In this document: piece by piece, positions 14,939 through 26,843 of the stretch
Layout of the letters: every line of letters starts with the position of its first letter
Position numbering within the stretch: position 1 is the first letter of the stretch
Assembly (NCBI RefSeq): GCF_021391535.1
Contig: NZ_CP090066.1
Location: forward strand, 2,803,501 to 2,867,500
Direction of reading: 5' to 3'
Source: Aurantimonas sp. HBX-1
GTDB lineage: Bacteria; Pseudomonadota; Alphaproteobacteria; Rhizobiales; Rhizobiaceae
Length of the DNA: 64,000 nt
Position numbers and translations under genes: made by a program
The notes under the pieces: generated by a model
Told to the model about the DNA's origin: nothing
What the model saw: the letters and a program-made list of their open reading frames with translations, nothing else
The model's database searches: none

Positions 14939-17900
14939 ACGCCCGATTCTTCGTCGACCGGCCGATCTTCGCGGCGGTCATCTCGATCCTGATCACGCTC
15001 GGCGGCCTGCTGTCGATCACCGCGCTGCCGATCGAGCAGTATCCCGAGCTGGTGCCGCCGCAGGTGCAGGTGCGCGCCTCCTATCCGGGCGCCAGCGCCG
15101 AGACCATCGCCCAGACCGTCTCGGCGCCGATCGAGCAGCAGATCAACGGCGTCGAGGACATGCTCTACATGCAGTCGACGAACTCATCGACGGGTTCGGC
15201 GACCATCACCGTGACCTTCGCCAGCGGCACCGATCCGGACCAGGCAACGATCAACGTCAACAACCGCGTGCAGCAGGCCAACGCCTCGCTGCCCGAGCAG
15301 GTGCAGCGGCTCGGCGTGACGGTCGCCAAGCAGAACTCGTCGATCCTGGCGGTGCTGACGATGTCGTCGCAGGACCCGCGCTACGACGCCACCTACGTGT
15401 CGAACTACGTGCTGCTGAACGTCCTCGACGAGCTGAAGCGGCTCCCGGGCATCGGCGAGGCGCAGCTGTTCGGCGCGCGCAACTACTCGATGCGCATCTG
15501 GCTGCGCCCGGACGCGCTCGCCTCCTACGGCCTGACGCCCGGCGACGTCGCCACCGCCATCCGCGACCAGAACGCCCAGTTCGCCGCCGGCCAGTTCGGC
15601 GCCGAGCCCTCCGACAGCGACCTCGCCTTCACCTATTCGGTGACCACGGCGGGCCGCCTGCCCGATGCCGCGGCCTTCGAGAACATCATCCTGCGCTCCG
15701 ACGCGAACGCCGCCTCGCTGCTGCTCAAGGACGTGGCGCGGGTCGAGCTCGGCGCCCAGGACTACGGCTTCAACGCCACCTACAACGGCATCCCGACCGT
15801 GCCGATCGGCATCTACCTGCAGCCCGGCGCCAACGCGCTGGACACGCTGGCCGGCGTCCGGGCCCGGATGGACGAGCTGTCGGGCAACTTCCCGAGCGGC
15901 ATCGCCTACGCCATCCCCTACGACACGACGAAGTTCATCGAGGCCTCGATCGAGGAGGTGGTGATCACCTTCATCGAGGCGATGGTGCTGGTGTTCATCG
16001 TCGTCTTCGTCTTCCTGCAGAGCTTCCGCGCGACGCTGATCCCGATGATCGCGGTGCCGGTCTCGATCATCGGCACGTTCGGCGTGCTGCTGGCGCTCGG
16101 ATTCTCGATCAACCTCCTGACGCTGTTCGGCCTGGTGCTGGCGATCGGCATCGTCGTCGACGACGCCATCGTGGTGCTCGAGAATGTCGAGCGCATCATG
16201 CGCACCGAGGGGCTGAACGCCAAGGACGCCACCGCCAAGGCGATGACCGAGGTGGCCGGCCCGGTGATCGCCATCGTGCTGGTGCTGTGCGCCGTGTTCA
16301 TCCCGGTCGCCTTCCTCGGCGGCCTCGCCGGCACGATGTACCGGCAGTTCGCGGTGACCATCGCGGTGTCGGTGACGATCTCCGGCATCGTCGCGCTGAC
16401 GCTCACCCCGGCGCTCTGCGGCGTGCTGCTGAAGAACACCCATTCCGAGCCATGGGCGCCGTTCCGCTGGTTCAACCGCGGCTTCGACAAGCTGACCAAC
16501 GCCTACGGGGCGGGCGTCGCCTTCATCATGCGCCGGGCGGTGCTGGCGCTGGTGCTGTTCGCCGGCGTCCTCGGCGGCAGCTACTATCTGTTCCAGACGA
16601 TCCCCGGTTCGCTGGTCCCGGACGAGGACCAGGGCGTCAACTTCGTCATCGCCATCCTGCCGCCCGCCGCCTCGCTGGCGCGCACCACCGAGGTGATGGA
16701 ACAGGTCAGCACGAACCTGCGCCAGCACCCGGCGGTGCAGGACGTCACCGCCTTCGCCGGCTTCGACCTGCTTGCCGGCACGCAGAAATCCAGCGCCGGC
16801 GTCGCCTTCGTCAGCCTCAAGGACTGGGGCGAGCGCGAGGATTCCTCGCTCGACGCGCGCAACCTCGTCGGCCCGTTCATCGGCATGAACGCCGGCATCG
16901 AGGACGGCATGGTGCTGGCCTTCAACCCGCCGCCGATCCAGGGCCTGTCGACCACCGGCGGCTTCGACCTGTTCGTCCAGGACCGCCGCAATGCGGGCGC
17001 GCAGTCGCTGATCGAGGCGACCAACGCGCTCGTCGCGGCGGCGGCCGAACGGCCGGAACTCGCCGGCGTGCGCACCACCTTCTCGGCCAACGTGCCGCAG
17101 TACCAGATCGACGTCGACCGCCAGAAGGCCAAGGCGCTGGACGTGCCGATCTCGTCGATCTTCGAGACCATGCAGTCGACCTTCGGCTCGCTCTACGTCA
17201 ACGACTTCACCCTGCTCGGCCGCAACTACCGCGTCTCGCTGCAGTCGGAATCGGATTTCCGCGAGAAGCCGGACGATCTGCGCTTCGTCTACGTGCAGGC
17301 CTCGAACGGCTCGATGATCCCGCTCGACACGCTGCTGACCGTGGAACGCGTCGTCGGCCCGGACCTGATCGAGCGCTTCAACGCCTTCAACGCGGCGAAG
17401 GTCTCGGGGGGGCCCGCGCCCGGCTATTCCTCCGGCCAGGCGCTGGCGGCGATGCAGGAGATCGCCGCGGCGAGCCTGCCGGACGGCTACCAGGTGGCCT
17501 GGACCGGCTCGGCCTACCAGGAGATCGCCTCGGGCGGCACCGGGCTGATCGCCATCGGCTTCGGCATCCTGATGGTGTTCCTGATCCTGTCGGCGCAGTA
17601 CGAGCGCTGGTCGCTGCCGATCGCGGTGCTGCTGGCGGTGCCCTTCGCCATGCTGGGGGCGCTCCTGGCGATCTGGCTGCGTGGGCTCGACAACGACGTC
17701 TACTTCCAGATCGGCCTGGTGACGCTGGTCGGCCTGGCGGCCAAGAACGCCATCCTGATCGTCGAGTTCGCCGTGCTGAAGCGGGCGGAGGGCCTGTCGG
17801 CCTTCGACGCCGCGCTGGAGGGCGCCAAGCTGCGCTTCCGGCCGATCGTCATGACCTCGCTCGCCTTCATCCTCGGCGTCGTGCCGCTGGCGATCTCGAC

Positions 17901-18081
17901 GGGCGCCGGCTCGGCCAGCCGCCACTCGATCGGCACCGGCGTCATCGGCGGCATGCTGGCCGCGACCTTCGTCGCGATCTTCTTCATCCCGCTGTTCTAC
18001 AAGCTGCTGGCCCGCAGCGACGCCCCAAGCGGCACGGCGGCGCCCGAGGGCCCGAAGGGCGAGGCGGTGCCGGCGGAGTAG
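14935..18081 (+). CDS. RND multidrug efflux transporter, AcrB/MexF (HAE1) type
   Basis: This is a 1048-residue inner-membrane proton-driven pump. The start MNARFFVDRPIFAAVISILITLGGLLSI is the standard HAE1 N-terminus. TM4 has the proton-relay motif GLVLAIGIVVDDAIVVLENVERIM with the paired aspartates, and TM10 contains VGLAAKNAILIVEFA with the relay lysine. Two long periplasmic loops follow TM1 and TM7. The twin six-helix bundles end at IFFIPLFYKLLAR. It starts at a GTG overlapping the adaptor stop by 4 bp. There is no outer-membrane channel gene nearby, so TolC would have to be supplied from elsewhere. Substrates cannot be deduced. Confidence 0.97.
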   Translation: MNARFFVDRPIFAAVISILITLGGLLSITALPIEQYPELVPPQVQVRASYPGASAETIAQTVSAPIEQQINGVEDMLYMQSTNSSTGSATITVTFASGTDPDQATINVNNRVQQANASLPEQVQRLGVTVAKQNSSILAVLTMSSQDPRYDATYVSNYVLLNVLDELKRLPGIGEAQLFGARNYSMRIWLRPDALASYGLTPGDVATAIRDQNAQFAAGQFGAEPSDSDLAFTYSVTTAGRLPDAAAFENIILRSDANAASLLLKDVARVELGAQDYGFNATYNGIPTVPIGIYLQPGANALDTLAGVRARMDELSGNFPSGIAYAIPYDTTKFIEASIEEVVITFIEAMVLVFIVVFVFLQSFRATLIPMIAVPVSIIGTFGVLLALGFSINLLTLFGLVLAIGIVVDDAIVVLENVERIMRTEGLNAKDATAKAMTEVAGPVIAIVLVLCAVFIPVAFLGGLAGTMYRQFAVTIAVSVTISGIVALTLTPALCGVLLKNTHSEPWAPFRWFNRGFDKLTNAYGAGVAFIMRRAVLALVLFAGVLGGSYYLFQTIPGSLVPDEDQGVNFVIAILPPAASLARTTEVMEQVSTNLRQHPAVQDVTAFAGFDLLAGTQKSSAGVAFVSLKDWGEREDSSLDARNLVGPFIGMNAGIEDGMVLAFNPPPIQGLSTTGGFDLFVQDRRNAGAQSLIEATNALVAAAAERPELAGVRTTFSANVPQYQIDVDRQKAKALDVPISSIFETMQSTFGSLYVNDFTLLGRNYRVSLQSESDFREKPDDLRFVYVQASNGSMIPLDTLLTVERVVGPDLIERFNAFNAAKVSGGPAPGYSSGQALAAMQEIAAASLPDGYQVAWTGSAYQEIASGGTGLIAIGFGILMVFLILSAQYERWSLPIAVLLAVPFAMLGALLAIWLRGLDNDVYFQIGLVTLVGLAAKNAILIVEFAVLKRAEGLSAFDAALEGAKLRFRPIVMTSLAFILGVVPLAISTGAGSASRHSIGTGVIGGMLAATFVAIFFIPLFYKLLARSDAPSGTAAPEGPKGEAVPAE

Positions 18082-18094
18082 CGGGACGGATCAT

Positions 18095-18127
18095 GAAAGG
18101 CGGCGGCCGGTTGGCGCGCCGCCTTTC
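18095..18127 (+). terminator. Stem-loop after the RND operon
   Basis: GAAAGGCGGC (18095-18104) pairs with GCCGCCTTTC (18118-18127), giving a 10-bp stem directly between convergent genes. The T-run is short (TTT within the stem), so it is a likely but not ideal bidirectional terminator. Confidence 0.6.
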
Positions 18128-18142
18128 CTGTGAGTTCGGCGT

Positions 18143-18745
18143 CTACGCCGGATCCGGCAAACGAAGCTGCGCCCGTTCGTTGGCTTCCCGGCAGCGTCTC
18201 ACCGCCTCCTGATCGACCGTGGTCGGCTTGCCTGCCGGGTCGAACGGCCGCTTGAAAGCGAACGCGTACGGCGACGATCCGTGATCGTGCAGGTGCTCCA
18301 GCCGATCAGCGCCCTCGCGCCAGGCGGGGATGTGTCCCTCCTCCACCCACCACAGCACGTAAGTCGGCCAGGCCTTCCGGTCGAACCACTGTCGCGCGTT
18401 GCGCAACGCCTCGGCATGGATGCCGGCATAGGCGAAGGCGAACAGCGACGGCAGGTCGCGCCACAGCGACAGCGTCGACGGCGCCCAGCCATCGCCGGTC
18501 TCGACATGAAACCGCGGATAGACCTGCTCGCCCCAGCTCTCCGGCCCCGGCTCGTCCGGATGGCCGGAGCGCGCGACAAAACCTTCGCTCAGCTCCGCCG
18601 CCGCGAAATTGCGATCGTTGCGGTCGTGGAAACCCTGGTTGGCGGGCTCGCCCGACGGGACGCGGAAATTGTTGAAGTTGTAGAGGGCGAGATGGGGCAA
18701 GTGGGTGCTCCGTCGGCTCGGTAGCGAGAGGTCTTCTGGGGCCAT
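18143..18745 (-). CDS. DUF3291-domain protein of unknown function
   Basis: This 200-residue protein matches the DUF3291 pattern: HLALYNFNNFRVPSGEPANQGFHDRND near the start, then PRFHVETGDGWAPSTLSLWRDLPSLFAFAYAGIHAEALRNARQWF and YVLWWVEEGHIPAWREGADRLEHLHDHGSSPYAFAFKRPF. The family is related to antibiotic-biosynthesis monooxygenase/dimeric alpha-beta barrel proteins, but no reaction is assigned. Homology starts about residue 15, so the true start may be the downstream TTG in HLPHL rather than the ATG at 18745. It is a single gene, convergent with the RND operon. Confidence 0.8.
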   Translation of the reverse strand: MAPEDLSLPSRRSTHLPHLALYNFNNFRVPSGEPANQGFHDRNDRNFAAAELSEGFVARSGHPDEPGPESWGEQVYPRFHVETGDGWAPSTLSLWRDLPSLFAFAYAGIHAEALRNARQWFDRKAWPTYVLWWVEEGHIPAWREGADRLEHLHDHGSSPYAFAFKRPFDPAGKPTTVDQEAVRRCREANERAQLRLPDPA

Positions 18746-19048
18746 CCAACTAAGGCGAGGCTCTCATCCCGCCAGCCAGAACAGCGTGACACACGACGCC
18801 ACGTCCCCAGCGCGAGAGCAATCGAGCTGATTAGCGCTGAGGCTTTACCAAAATCCCTTCGGGTTAGCACGGTGCAAAACGCGTAATATCTATCTCGCAA
18901 ATCTTTAGTCTAGTAAGCTTACCGTATATTTCGGGTGTGACGTAGGATATATTCGGAATAAAGATGGAATGTGTACTTCATCCTGGTTCGCATTGACTGA
19001 CAGGCGAGCAAGAAGCATCGCCCCACTCACTCCGACAGGATTTGCGCC
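18746..19048. other. AT-richer intergenic region upstream of the haloperoxidase
   Basis: This 303-bp divergent gap holds no gene I can support. It contains two imperfect direct copies, TATATTTCGG near 18926 and ATATATTCGG near 18949, and a possible -35 TTGACT at 18993-18998 with only a poor -10. Promoters for both flanking genes must be here, but I cannot place them securely. Confidence 0.5.
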
Positions 19049-21061
19049 ATGACCAACACACTCGGTACCCCCCGGCCCGATTGCCATCCCCGGCGGTCGC
19101 GGTCTGCAGAACGACGTGCCTCGCTGGCGGAACTCGCCAACAGACGCGGCGCCGGCGTGACCTCGCCTAATGGCGAAGAGACGAGCTTCGGCGCGGGCCG
19201 GCTGGCCAATTACCACAAGTCATTGCCGCACGACGTGCTGGGCCGCGTCCATGCCCCGACCTACCAGGCCATGGTGGCGGCGTTGACCAGCGGCGATGCA
19301 GGATCGCTCGAGACGCTGCCCGTGGGCGGCAATCGATCGAAAGCCGGACCGTTCACGGACACCAATCCCGAGCAATACGCTGAGTACCCAGGCGGCGCGC
19401 CGGGTTACCGCAAGCTGACGAGCCCGCTGACCGGGCTGGTCTACGACACGCAGGGAGCCGACGCCGGCGCGCTCGCCATCGGTCCAGCGCCCGAGATCGC
19501 CAGCCCGGAATTCGCCGCCGAGATGGCCGAGCTCTACGCGATGGCGCTGCTGCGCGACAATTCCTTCACCGACATCGCCGCAGGGACCGGCAACGCGGCG
19601 GGCGGCATCACGGTGCAGGCCGTCATCGACGCCCTGGGAACCGTTCCCTTCCTCAATGGCAGCGTCACCGGCAAGCTGTCCCGCGCCGCACGGCGCCGCT
19701 ACGAGAGCCGCGGCACGATCACCGACGGAAGCTCCGTGTTCCGCGGCTCGACTCCGGGCTCGAAGCACGGGCACTGGCTGTCGCAGTTCATGCTGAGCGG
19801 AAACGCGAACGATTCCCCGGCCGGGAAGTTCGTCAACCTCAACGGGGCGAATACGCTCGACAATAACGCCGCCCCCGCCTTCCGCGGCATATTCGCCGAA
19901 GTCGGCCATAATGACGGCTTCGTGTTCTTCGGCACCCAGATCATCGACCAGCGCTCGATCGTCGCCCGGCCGGGCGTGGACTACATGACCAACTGGGCAG
20001 CCTGGCTGGACTCGCAGAACGGCGTCGACGGCAACAATTTCGACATCTTCCTCGGCCGGCGCCGCTACCTGACGACGCCGCGGGACATCGCCACCTACGT
20101 CCACTACGACGCGCTCTATCAGGCCTATCTCGTTGCCTGCCTGCTGATGGCGAACGATGGCGGCAGCTTTCCCAAGGATCGCGGCATGCCAGAAACGCGC
20201 AGCAGCACGCGCAGCGCCTTCGCCTCCTTCGGCGGGCCGCACATCCTCAGCCTCGTGACCGAAGTAGCGACCCGGGCGTTGAAAGCCGTATGGCGGCAGA
20301 AATGGATGCATCACCGGCGCATGCGTCCGGAAGTCGCCGCGGCCCTGATCACGCTTCATGCCGCCGATCCGGACCTTCTCGGCCATGGCGACGTGGCGGA
20401 CCGTGTCGGGACCCTGAGGGGGGCCATCCCCGCCTCCCTGCTCACCGCCATCGCCGCGCACAATCTGGAACAGAACGGCGCCAGCCGCATCAAGCCGAAG
20501 GCCACTCTGCCCACCGGTTTTCCGTCCATCCAGGACAGCGCGAACTATCTCCTGCCGATGGCCTTTCCGGAGGGCTCGCCGACCCATCCCGCCTACGGGG
20601 CCGGCCATGCGACGGTGGCCGGCGCCTGCGTCACCATGCTGAAGGCCTTCTTCGAGATGTTCGAGGCCGACGGCGTGACCGAAAGGGCCTGGCCGTGGCC
20701 GGTCGTCATGCCGACGTTCACGAACGGCAACCAGAACGAGGGCGGCGAACTGGTCCCGGTCCCCAACGCCGCCGGCTACACGGTGCAGGGCGAACTCGAC
20801 AAGCTGGCGATGAATATCGCCAATGCCCGCAACATGGCCGGCGTCCATTATTATACGGATTATTACGAGTCGTTGCGGCTCGGCGAGCGCGTCGCGGTGT
20901 CGATCATCGAGGAGCAGCTCTCCCTCTACGACGAGCCGGTCTCGATGAGCTTCACGACCTTCGACGGCGAGCCGATCCGCATCACGTCAAACGGCGACAG
21001 TTCGCGGGTGATCGTCGACGGCTCGCATGCCCCCGACTGGTACGAGCGTTACGGAAGCTGA
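19049..21061 (+). CDS. Vanadium-dependent haloperoxidase
   Basis: This 670-residue protein uses peroxide to oxidise halide to hypohalous acid. The vanadate site is intact in layout: K418 and R426 in KWMHHRRMR, H513 (acid-base) in THPAYGAGH, G519-H520, R594 and the axial H600 in ARNMAGVHY. The spacing (K+8=R, H+5, R+6=H) equals that of algal vanadium bromoperoxidases. The usual serine of the SGH triplet is alanine here (A518). There is no clear export signal: the first 25 residues are Pro/Arg-rich (RPDCHPRRSRSAERR) and could include a weak twin-arginine-like stretch. Possible roles are halogenation, quorum-signal quenching or peroxide defence. No substrate genes are linked. Confidence 0.95.
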   Translation: MTNTLGTPRPDCHPRRSRSAERRASLAELANRRGAGVTSPNGEETSFGAGRLANYHKSLPHDVLGRVHAPTYQAMVAALTSGDAGSLETLPVGGNRSKAGPFTDTNPEQYAEYPGGAPGYRKLTSPLTGLVYDTQGADAGALAIGPAPEIASPEFAAEMAELYAMALLRDNSFTDIAAGTGNAAGGITVQAVIDALGTVPFLNGSVTGKLSRAARRRYESRGTITDGSSVFRGSTPGSKHGHWLSQFMLSGNANDSPAGKFVNLNGANTLDNNAAPAFRGIFAEVGHNDGFVFFGTQIIDQRSIVARPGVDYMTNWAAWLDSQNGVDGNNFDIFLGRRRYLTTPRDIATYVHYDALYQAYLVACLLMANDGGSFPKDRGMPETRSSTRSAFASFGGPHILSLVTEVATRALKAVWRQKWMHHRRMRPEVAAALITLHAADPDLLGHGDVADRVGTLRGAIPASLLTAIAAHNLEQNGASRIKPKATLPTGFPSIQDSANYLLPMAFPEGSPTHPAYGAGHATVAGACVTMLKAFFEMFEADGVTERAWPWPVVMPTFTNGNQNEGGELVPVPNAAGYTVQGELDKLAMNIANARNMAGVHYYTDYYESLRLGERVAVSIIEEQLSLYDEPVSMSFTTFDGEPIRITSNGDSSRVIVDGSHAPDWYERYGS

Positions 21062-21064
21062 ACA

Positions 21065-21099
21065 GCCCCCGCGTCGGCGCTCAGGCGTCGACGCGGGCT
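21065..21099. terminator. Bidirectional hairpin between convergent genes
   Basis: CCCGCGTCG (21068-21076) pairs with CGACGCGGG (21089-21097), extended by AGC/GCT. It lies between the haloperoxidase stop and the convergent DUF1289 gene, overlapping the stop of the latter. There is no long T-run. Confidence 0.55.
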
Positions 21100-21395
21100 T
21101 CCAGCCGGTCGAGCGGACAGGGCACGTCCTTCTTGTCGCACTTGCGGCGGTAGACATGCGCCCAGCGGTCATAGCGGGCGCCGAGGCGGGCGACCAGTTC
21201 GCGGAAGAAGGCCTTCTTCTCGGCCTTGCCGCCCAGCCGCTTGAACGACTTCTTCTCGGGCCTGGTCATGCCGCAGCCGATGCAGCGGCCGGCGTCGCGG
21301 TATTTGCAGATGTCGATGCAGGGGGACGGCGCATCGCGCCAGCGCTTGGCCAAGGGCGGCTCCTCGATGTTCCGGGAGGACGGCGTGCCGCGCAT
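21081..21395 (-). CDS. DUF1289 protein (paralogue 1)
   Basis: This protein of about 104 residues has the DUF1289 cysteine signature SPCIDICKYRDAGRCIGCGMTRPEKKSF (C-x3-C-x8-C-x2-C) and a C-terminal CDKKDVPCPLDRLEARVDA. The cysteines suggest binding of zinc or an iron-sulfur cluster, which is inference. In other bacteria DUF1289 occurs as a short Fe/S-like domain, often alone. A paralogue lies at 22651-22941, on the other side of the unknown protein and Dps, and an Irr-type box lies upstream of this gene. The start at 21395 is not certain; a shorter form beginning near LAKRWRD is possible. Confidence 0.82.
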   Translation of the reverse strand: MRGTPSSRNIEEPPLAKRWRDAPSPCIDICKYRDAGRCIGCGMTRPEKKSFKRLGGKAEKKAFFRELVARLGARYDRWAHVYRRKCDKKDVPCPLDRLEARVDA

Positions 21396-21438
21396 TGCCG
21401 CGCTTTGCAGACGCTCGTCGGGCTGCTATGAAGATACA

Positions 21439-21453
21439 TGACAGCCGCTGTCA
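21439..21453. promoter_or_regulatory. Palindrome TGACAG-CCG-CTGTCA in the divergent gap
   Basis: A perfect 6-bp inverted repeat with a 3-bp spacer lies between the DUF1289 gene and the unknown gene at 21504. It includes TTGACA on the minus strand, a possible -35 for the DUF1289 gene. A TetR- or MarR-type operator is possible. It ends 2 bp before the Irr-type box at 21456. Confidence 0.45.
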
Positions 21454-21455
21454 AG

Positions 21456-21472
21456 TTTAGAACCGTTCGAAA
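21456..21472. promoter_or_regulatory. Irr-type iron-control box upstream of the unknown gene
   Basis: TTTAGAA-CCG-TTCGAAA differs from the rhizobial Irr/ICE consensus TTTAGAA-N3-TTCTAAA at one position. It lies 31 bp before the ATG at 21504, suggesting iron/haem-dependent control of that gene and possibly of the divergent DUF1289 gene. Confidence 0.65.
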
Positions 21473-21503
21473 ATAGCTGACGCGGCCGCAACTGTTCATC
21501 CGG

Positions 21504-21983
21504 ATGACCATGACCGCGCTTGCTGTCGATCTTCTTGCCGACCCTCCTGTTCAGGGAACCGCCCGCATCCTCGCCTTCCCCGGGACCGCCCTGCCCGCCG
21601 GCGTCGCCGCCTCCCCGTCGCTTACCGCGGCCGAGCGCGCGCTTCTCGAGCGGCTGCGCTGGTTCGCCCTGAAGAGCCGGCTGGCGCCCAAGCCCGACCT
21701 GGAGCGCGCCTGCTTCCTGCTCGCCGGCGAGGCGAACGTCTCGCTGGAGCGGTTCGCGACGGCGTTCTTCCGGGGTCTCTCCGACAAGGCGAGCCGCGAG
21801 ATCGTCTTCTACCGCCCCGGCACGGGCAGCGTTTCCGACGACGAGACCTGGCTGATCCGTCTGCTCGACGCGGCCGCCACCGGGCAGGATCCGGCGGCCG
21901 CCGCGCTCATCGCCTGGCGGGTCCGCCCCGAGGCGCGGCGCTGGATGCGCTTCCTCGCGGGATCGCTCGCGAAGGCTCTTTAG
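21504..21983 (+). CDS. Conserved-looking protein of unknown function, probably iron-regulated
   Basis: I do not recognise this 159-residue protein. It has a low-complexity N-terminus (PPVQGTARILAFPGTALPAG) followed by a charged helical region LTAAERALLERLRWFALKSRLAPKPDLERACFLLAGEANVSLERFATAFFRGLSDKASREIVFYRPG and a C-terminal segment ending RPEARRWMRFLAGSLAKAL. There is no signal peptide, membrane helix or cysteine pair. The case for function comes from context: one Irr-type box precedes it, a perfect one overlaps its stop codon, and dps follows 96 bp later. The ATG at 21504 is used; ATG at 21510 is an alternative. Composition is like that of its neighbours. Confidence 0.75.
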   Translation: MTMTALAVDLLADPPVQGTARILAFPGTALPAGVAASPSLTAAERALLERLRWFALKSRLAPKPDLERACFLLAGEANVSLERFATAFFRGLSDKASREIVFYRPGTGSVSDDETWLIRLLDAAATGQDPAAAALIAWRVRPEARRWMRFLAGSLAKAL

Positions 21984-21995
21984 AAAAGTTCTAAA
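21979..21995. promoter_or_regulatory. Perfect Irr-type box upstream of dps
   Basis: TTTAGAA-AAG-TTCTAAA is an exact match to the rhizobial Irr/ICE consensus. It overlaps the TAG of the preceding gene and lies 85 bp before the dps start. Irr acts as repressor or activator depending on where the box sits; here the distance suggests control from upstream of a dps promoter. Confidence 0.8.
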
Positions 21996-22037
21996 AAGCT
22001 GTCACGCCGACTTGATCCGATGCGTCCGGCGGCATAG

Positions 22038-22054
22038 TTTGGAGTCATTCTAAT
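22038..22054. promoter_or_regulatory. Degenerate Irr-type box near the dps start
   Basis: TTTGGAG-TCA-TTCTAAT matches the TTTAGAA-N3-TTCTAAA pattern at 11 of 14 arm positions, 26 bp before the dps ATG. It could be a secondary Irr site, but the match is weaker. Confidence 0.4.
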
Positions 22055-22079
22055 AAGCGCTGCACGAAAGGAATATCGC

Positions 22080-22562
22080 ATGGGACTGATCGCCGCCAAG
22101 ATCGAGCCGACCGCCCGGGAAGAGATCGTCGGAGGCCTGACCCAGGCGCTGGCGGAAACCTCCGTCACGACGATGAAGGCGCAGAACTTCCACTGGAACG
22201 TGACGGGCATGGCCTTCGGCCCGCTGCACGAGCTGTTCCAGAAGATCTACGAGGATCATTTCGAGGGCCAGGACGTCCTCGCCGAGCGCATCAAGCAGTT
22301 CGACGTGCATGCCGAGGGCCGCTACTCGGTCTTCCTCGAGCGCAGCGCCGTCGAGGAGCATGACGGCCGCACCGACGCCAAGACGATGATCGAGGTGATG
22401 CTGAAGGACCAGGAGACGCTGTCGGCGACGCTCTCGGCGCTGGCGGAAGTCGCCGACCAGCACGGCGACTATGCCACCAACGATCTCGCCACCGCCCGCA
22501 TCGAGGCGCACGACAAGTTCGCCTGGATGCTGCGCGCCCACCTGAAGACCACCGCGGCCTGA
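22080..22562 (+). CDS. dps: Dps-family ferritin-like DNA-binding/iron-storage protein
   Basis: This 160-residue protein belongs to the Dps miniferritins, dodecamers that oxidise Fe(II) with peroxide and store it, protecting DNA. The ferroxidase-centre pattern is present: TTMKAQNFHWNVTG (with the conserved H of FHWN), then FQKIYEDHFEGQDVLAERIKQFDVHAEG with the D/E pair. The C-terminus is TARIEAHDKFAWMLRAHLK. There is no lysine-rich N-terminal tail, so DNA binding may be weak. GAAAGGAAT precedes the ATG. It has Irr-type boxes upstream and a good terminator downstream, so it is probably monocistronic and iron-controlled. Confidence 0.95.
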   Translation: MGLIAAKIEPTAREEIVGGLTQALAETSVTTMKAQNFHWNVTGMAFGPLHELFQKIYEDHFEGQDVLAERIKQFDVHAEGRYSVFLERSAVEEHDGRTDAKTMIEVMLKDQETLSATLSALAEVADQHGDYATNDLATARIEAHDKFAWMLRAHLKTTAA

Positions 22563-22604
22563 CCGGCCGATATCGGCGCGCTGGCCGCGCCGTCGCAATG
22601 AAGG

Positions 22605-22638
22605 AGAGCGGGGCTGCCGAAGGGCGCCCCGCTCTTTT
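22605..22638 (+). terminator. Intrinsic terminator of dps
   Basis: AGAGCGGGGC (22605-22614) pairs with GCCCCGCTCT (22626-22635), a 10-bp stem followed by TTTT (22635-22638). Confidence 0.88.
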
Positions 22639-22650
22639 CGTTTGCGGCTC

Positions 22651-22941
22651 TCAGCCTTCGAGGTCGAGCGGACAGGGCACGCCCTCGCGCTCGCATTTGC
22701 GGCGGTAGGACATGACCCAGAAGGCCGGGTTGCGCCCGGTCTCGGCGAGCCGCGCCATCAGCGTCTCCAGAAACGCCTTCTTGGCGTCGGCGCTGCCGGA
22801 GTGGGGAAAGGCCTGCTTTTCCATCTGCGTCATCGAGCAGCCGACGCAGCGGCCCTGGCGCTTGTACTTGCAGATGTCGACGCAGGGCGACGGGGCGCTG
22901 GCCCAGACCTCGTCGGCGGTCATGGTCTCGGTGATATCCAT
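22651..22941 (-). CDS. DUF1289 protein (paralogue 2)
   Basis: This 96-residue protein carries SAPSPCVDICKYKRQGRCVGCSMTQMEKQAF with the same C-x3-C-x8-C-x2-C pattern as the protein at 21081-21395, then FLETLMARLAETGRNPAFWVMSYRRKCEREGVPCPLDLEG. The C-terminal PCPLD motif is shared, so the two are clear paralogues. The ATG at 22941 gives a natural length. It is downstream of metH on the same strand, with a 68-bp gap, and could be partly co-transcribed. The function is unknown; metal or Fe-S binding is an inference from the cysteines. Confidence 0.88.
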   Translation of the reverse strand: MDITETMTADEVWASAPSPCVDICKYKRQGRCVGCSMTQMEKQAFPHSGSADAKKAFLETLMARLAETGRNPAFWVMSYRRKCEREGVPCPLDLEG

Positions 22942-23009
22942 CGATGCTCGGGATCTGTTGGCGTCCGGCCGCATATAGGCAGCCGGACGCCGGGGCGGGA
23001 GCCCCTCCC

Positions 23010-26807
<3,798 letters not shown>

Positions 26808-26843
26808 GGGGGCATGCCTTCCATCTGTTCCAGGCAGGAAGTC

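Noticed and set aside
15184..17925. A 913-codon minus-strand frame opposite the RND pump
   Set aside because: It is antisense to a gene with perfect family conservation and shows composition typical of antisense frames (Asp/Gly/Arg/His repeats).
14919..18212. A 1097-codon plus-strand frame alongside the RND pump
   Set aside because: It is an out-of-frame shadow of the pump gene; the pump frame at 14935 has all family motifs.
18993..19021. Promoter TTGACT-N17-CATCGC for the haloperoxidase
   Set aside because: The -10 is too poor for a firm call; it is mentioned only as a possible -35.
26808..26843. A SAM or cobalamin riboswitch upstream of metH
   Set aside because: The leader between the operator and the ATG is only about 36 bp, too short for a riboswitch, and no conserved B12-box-like sequence was seen.
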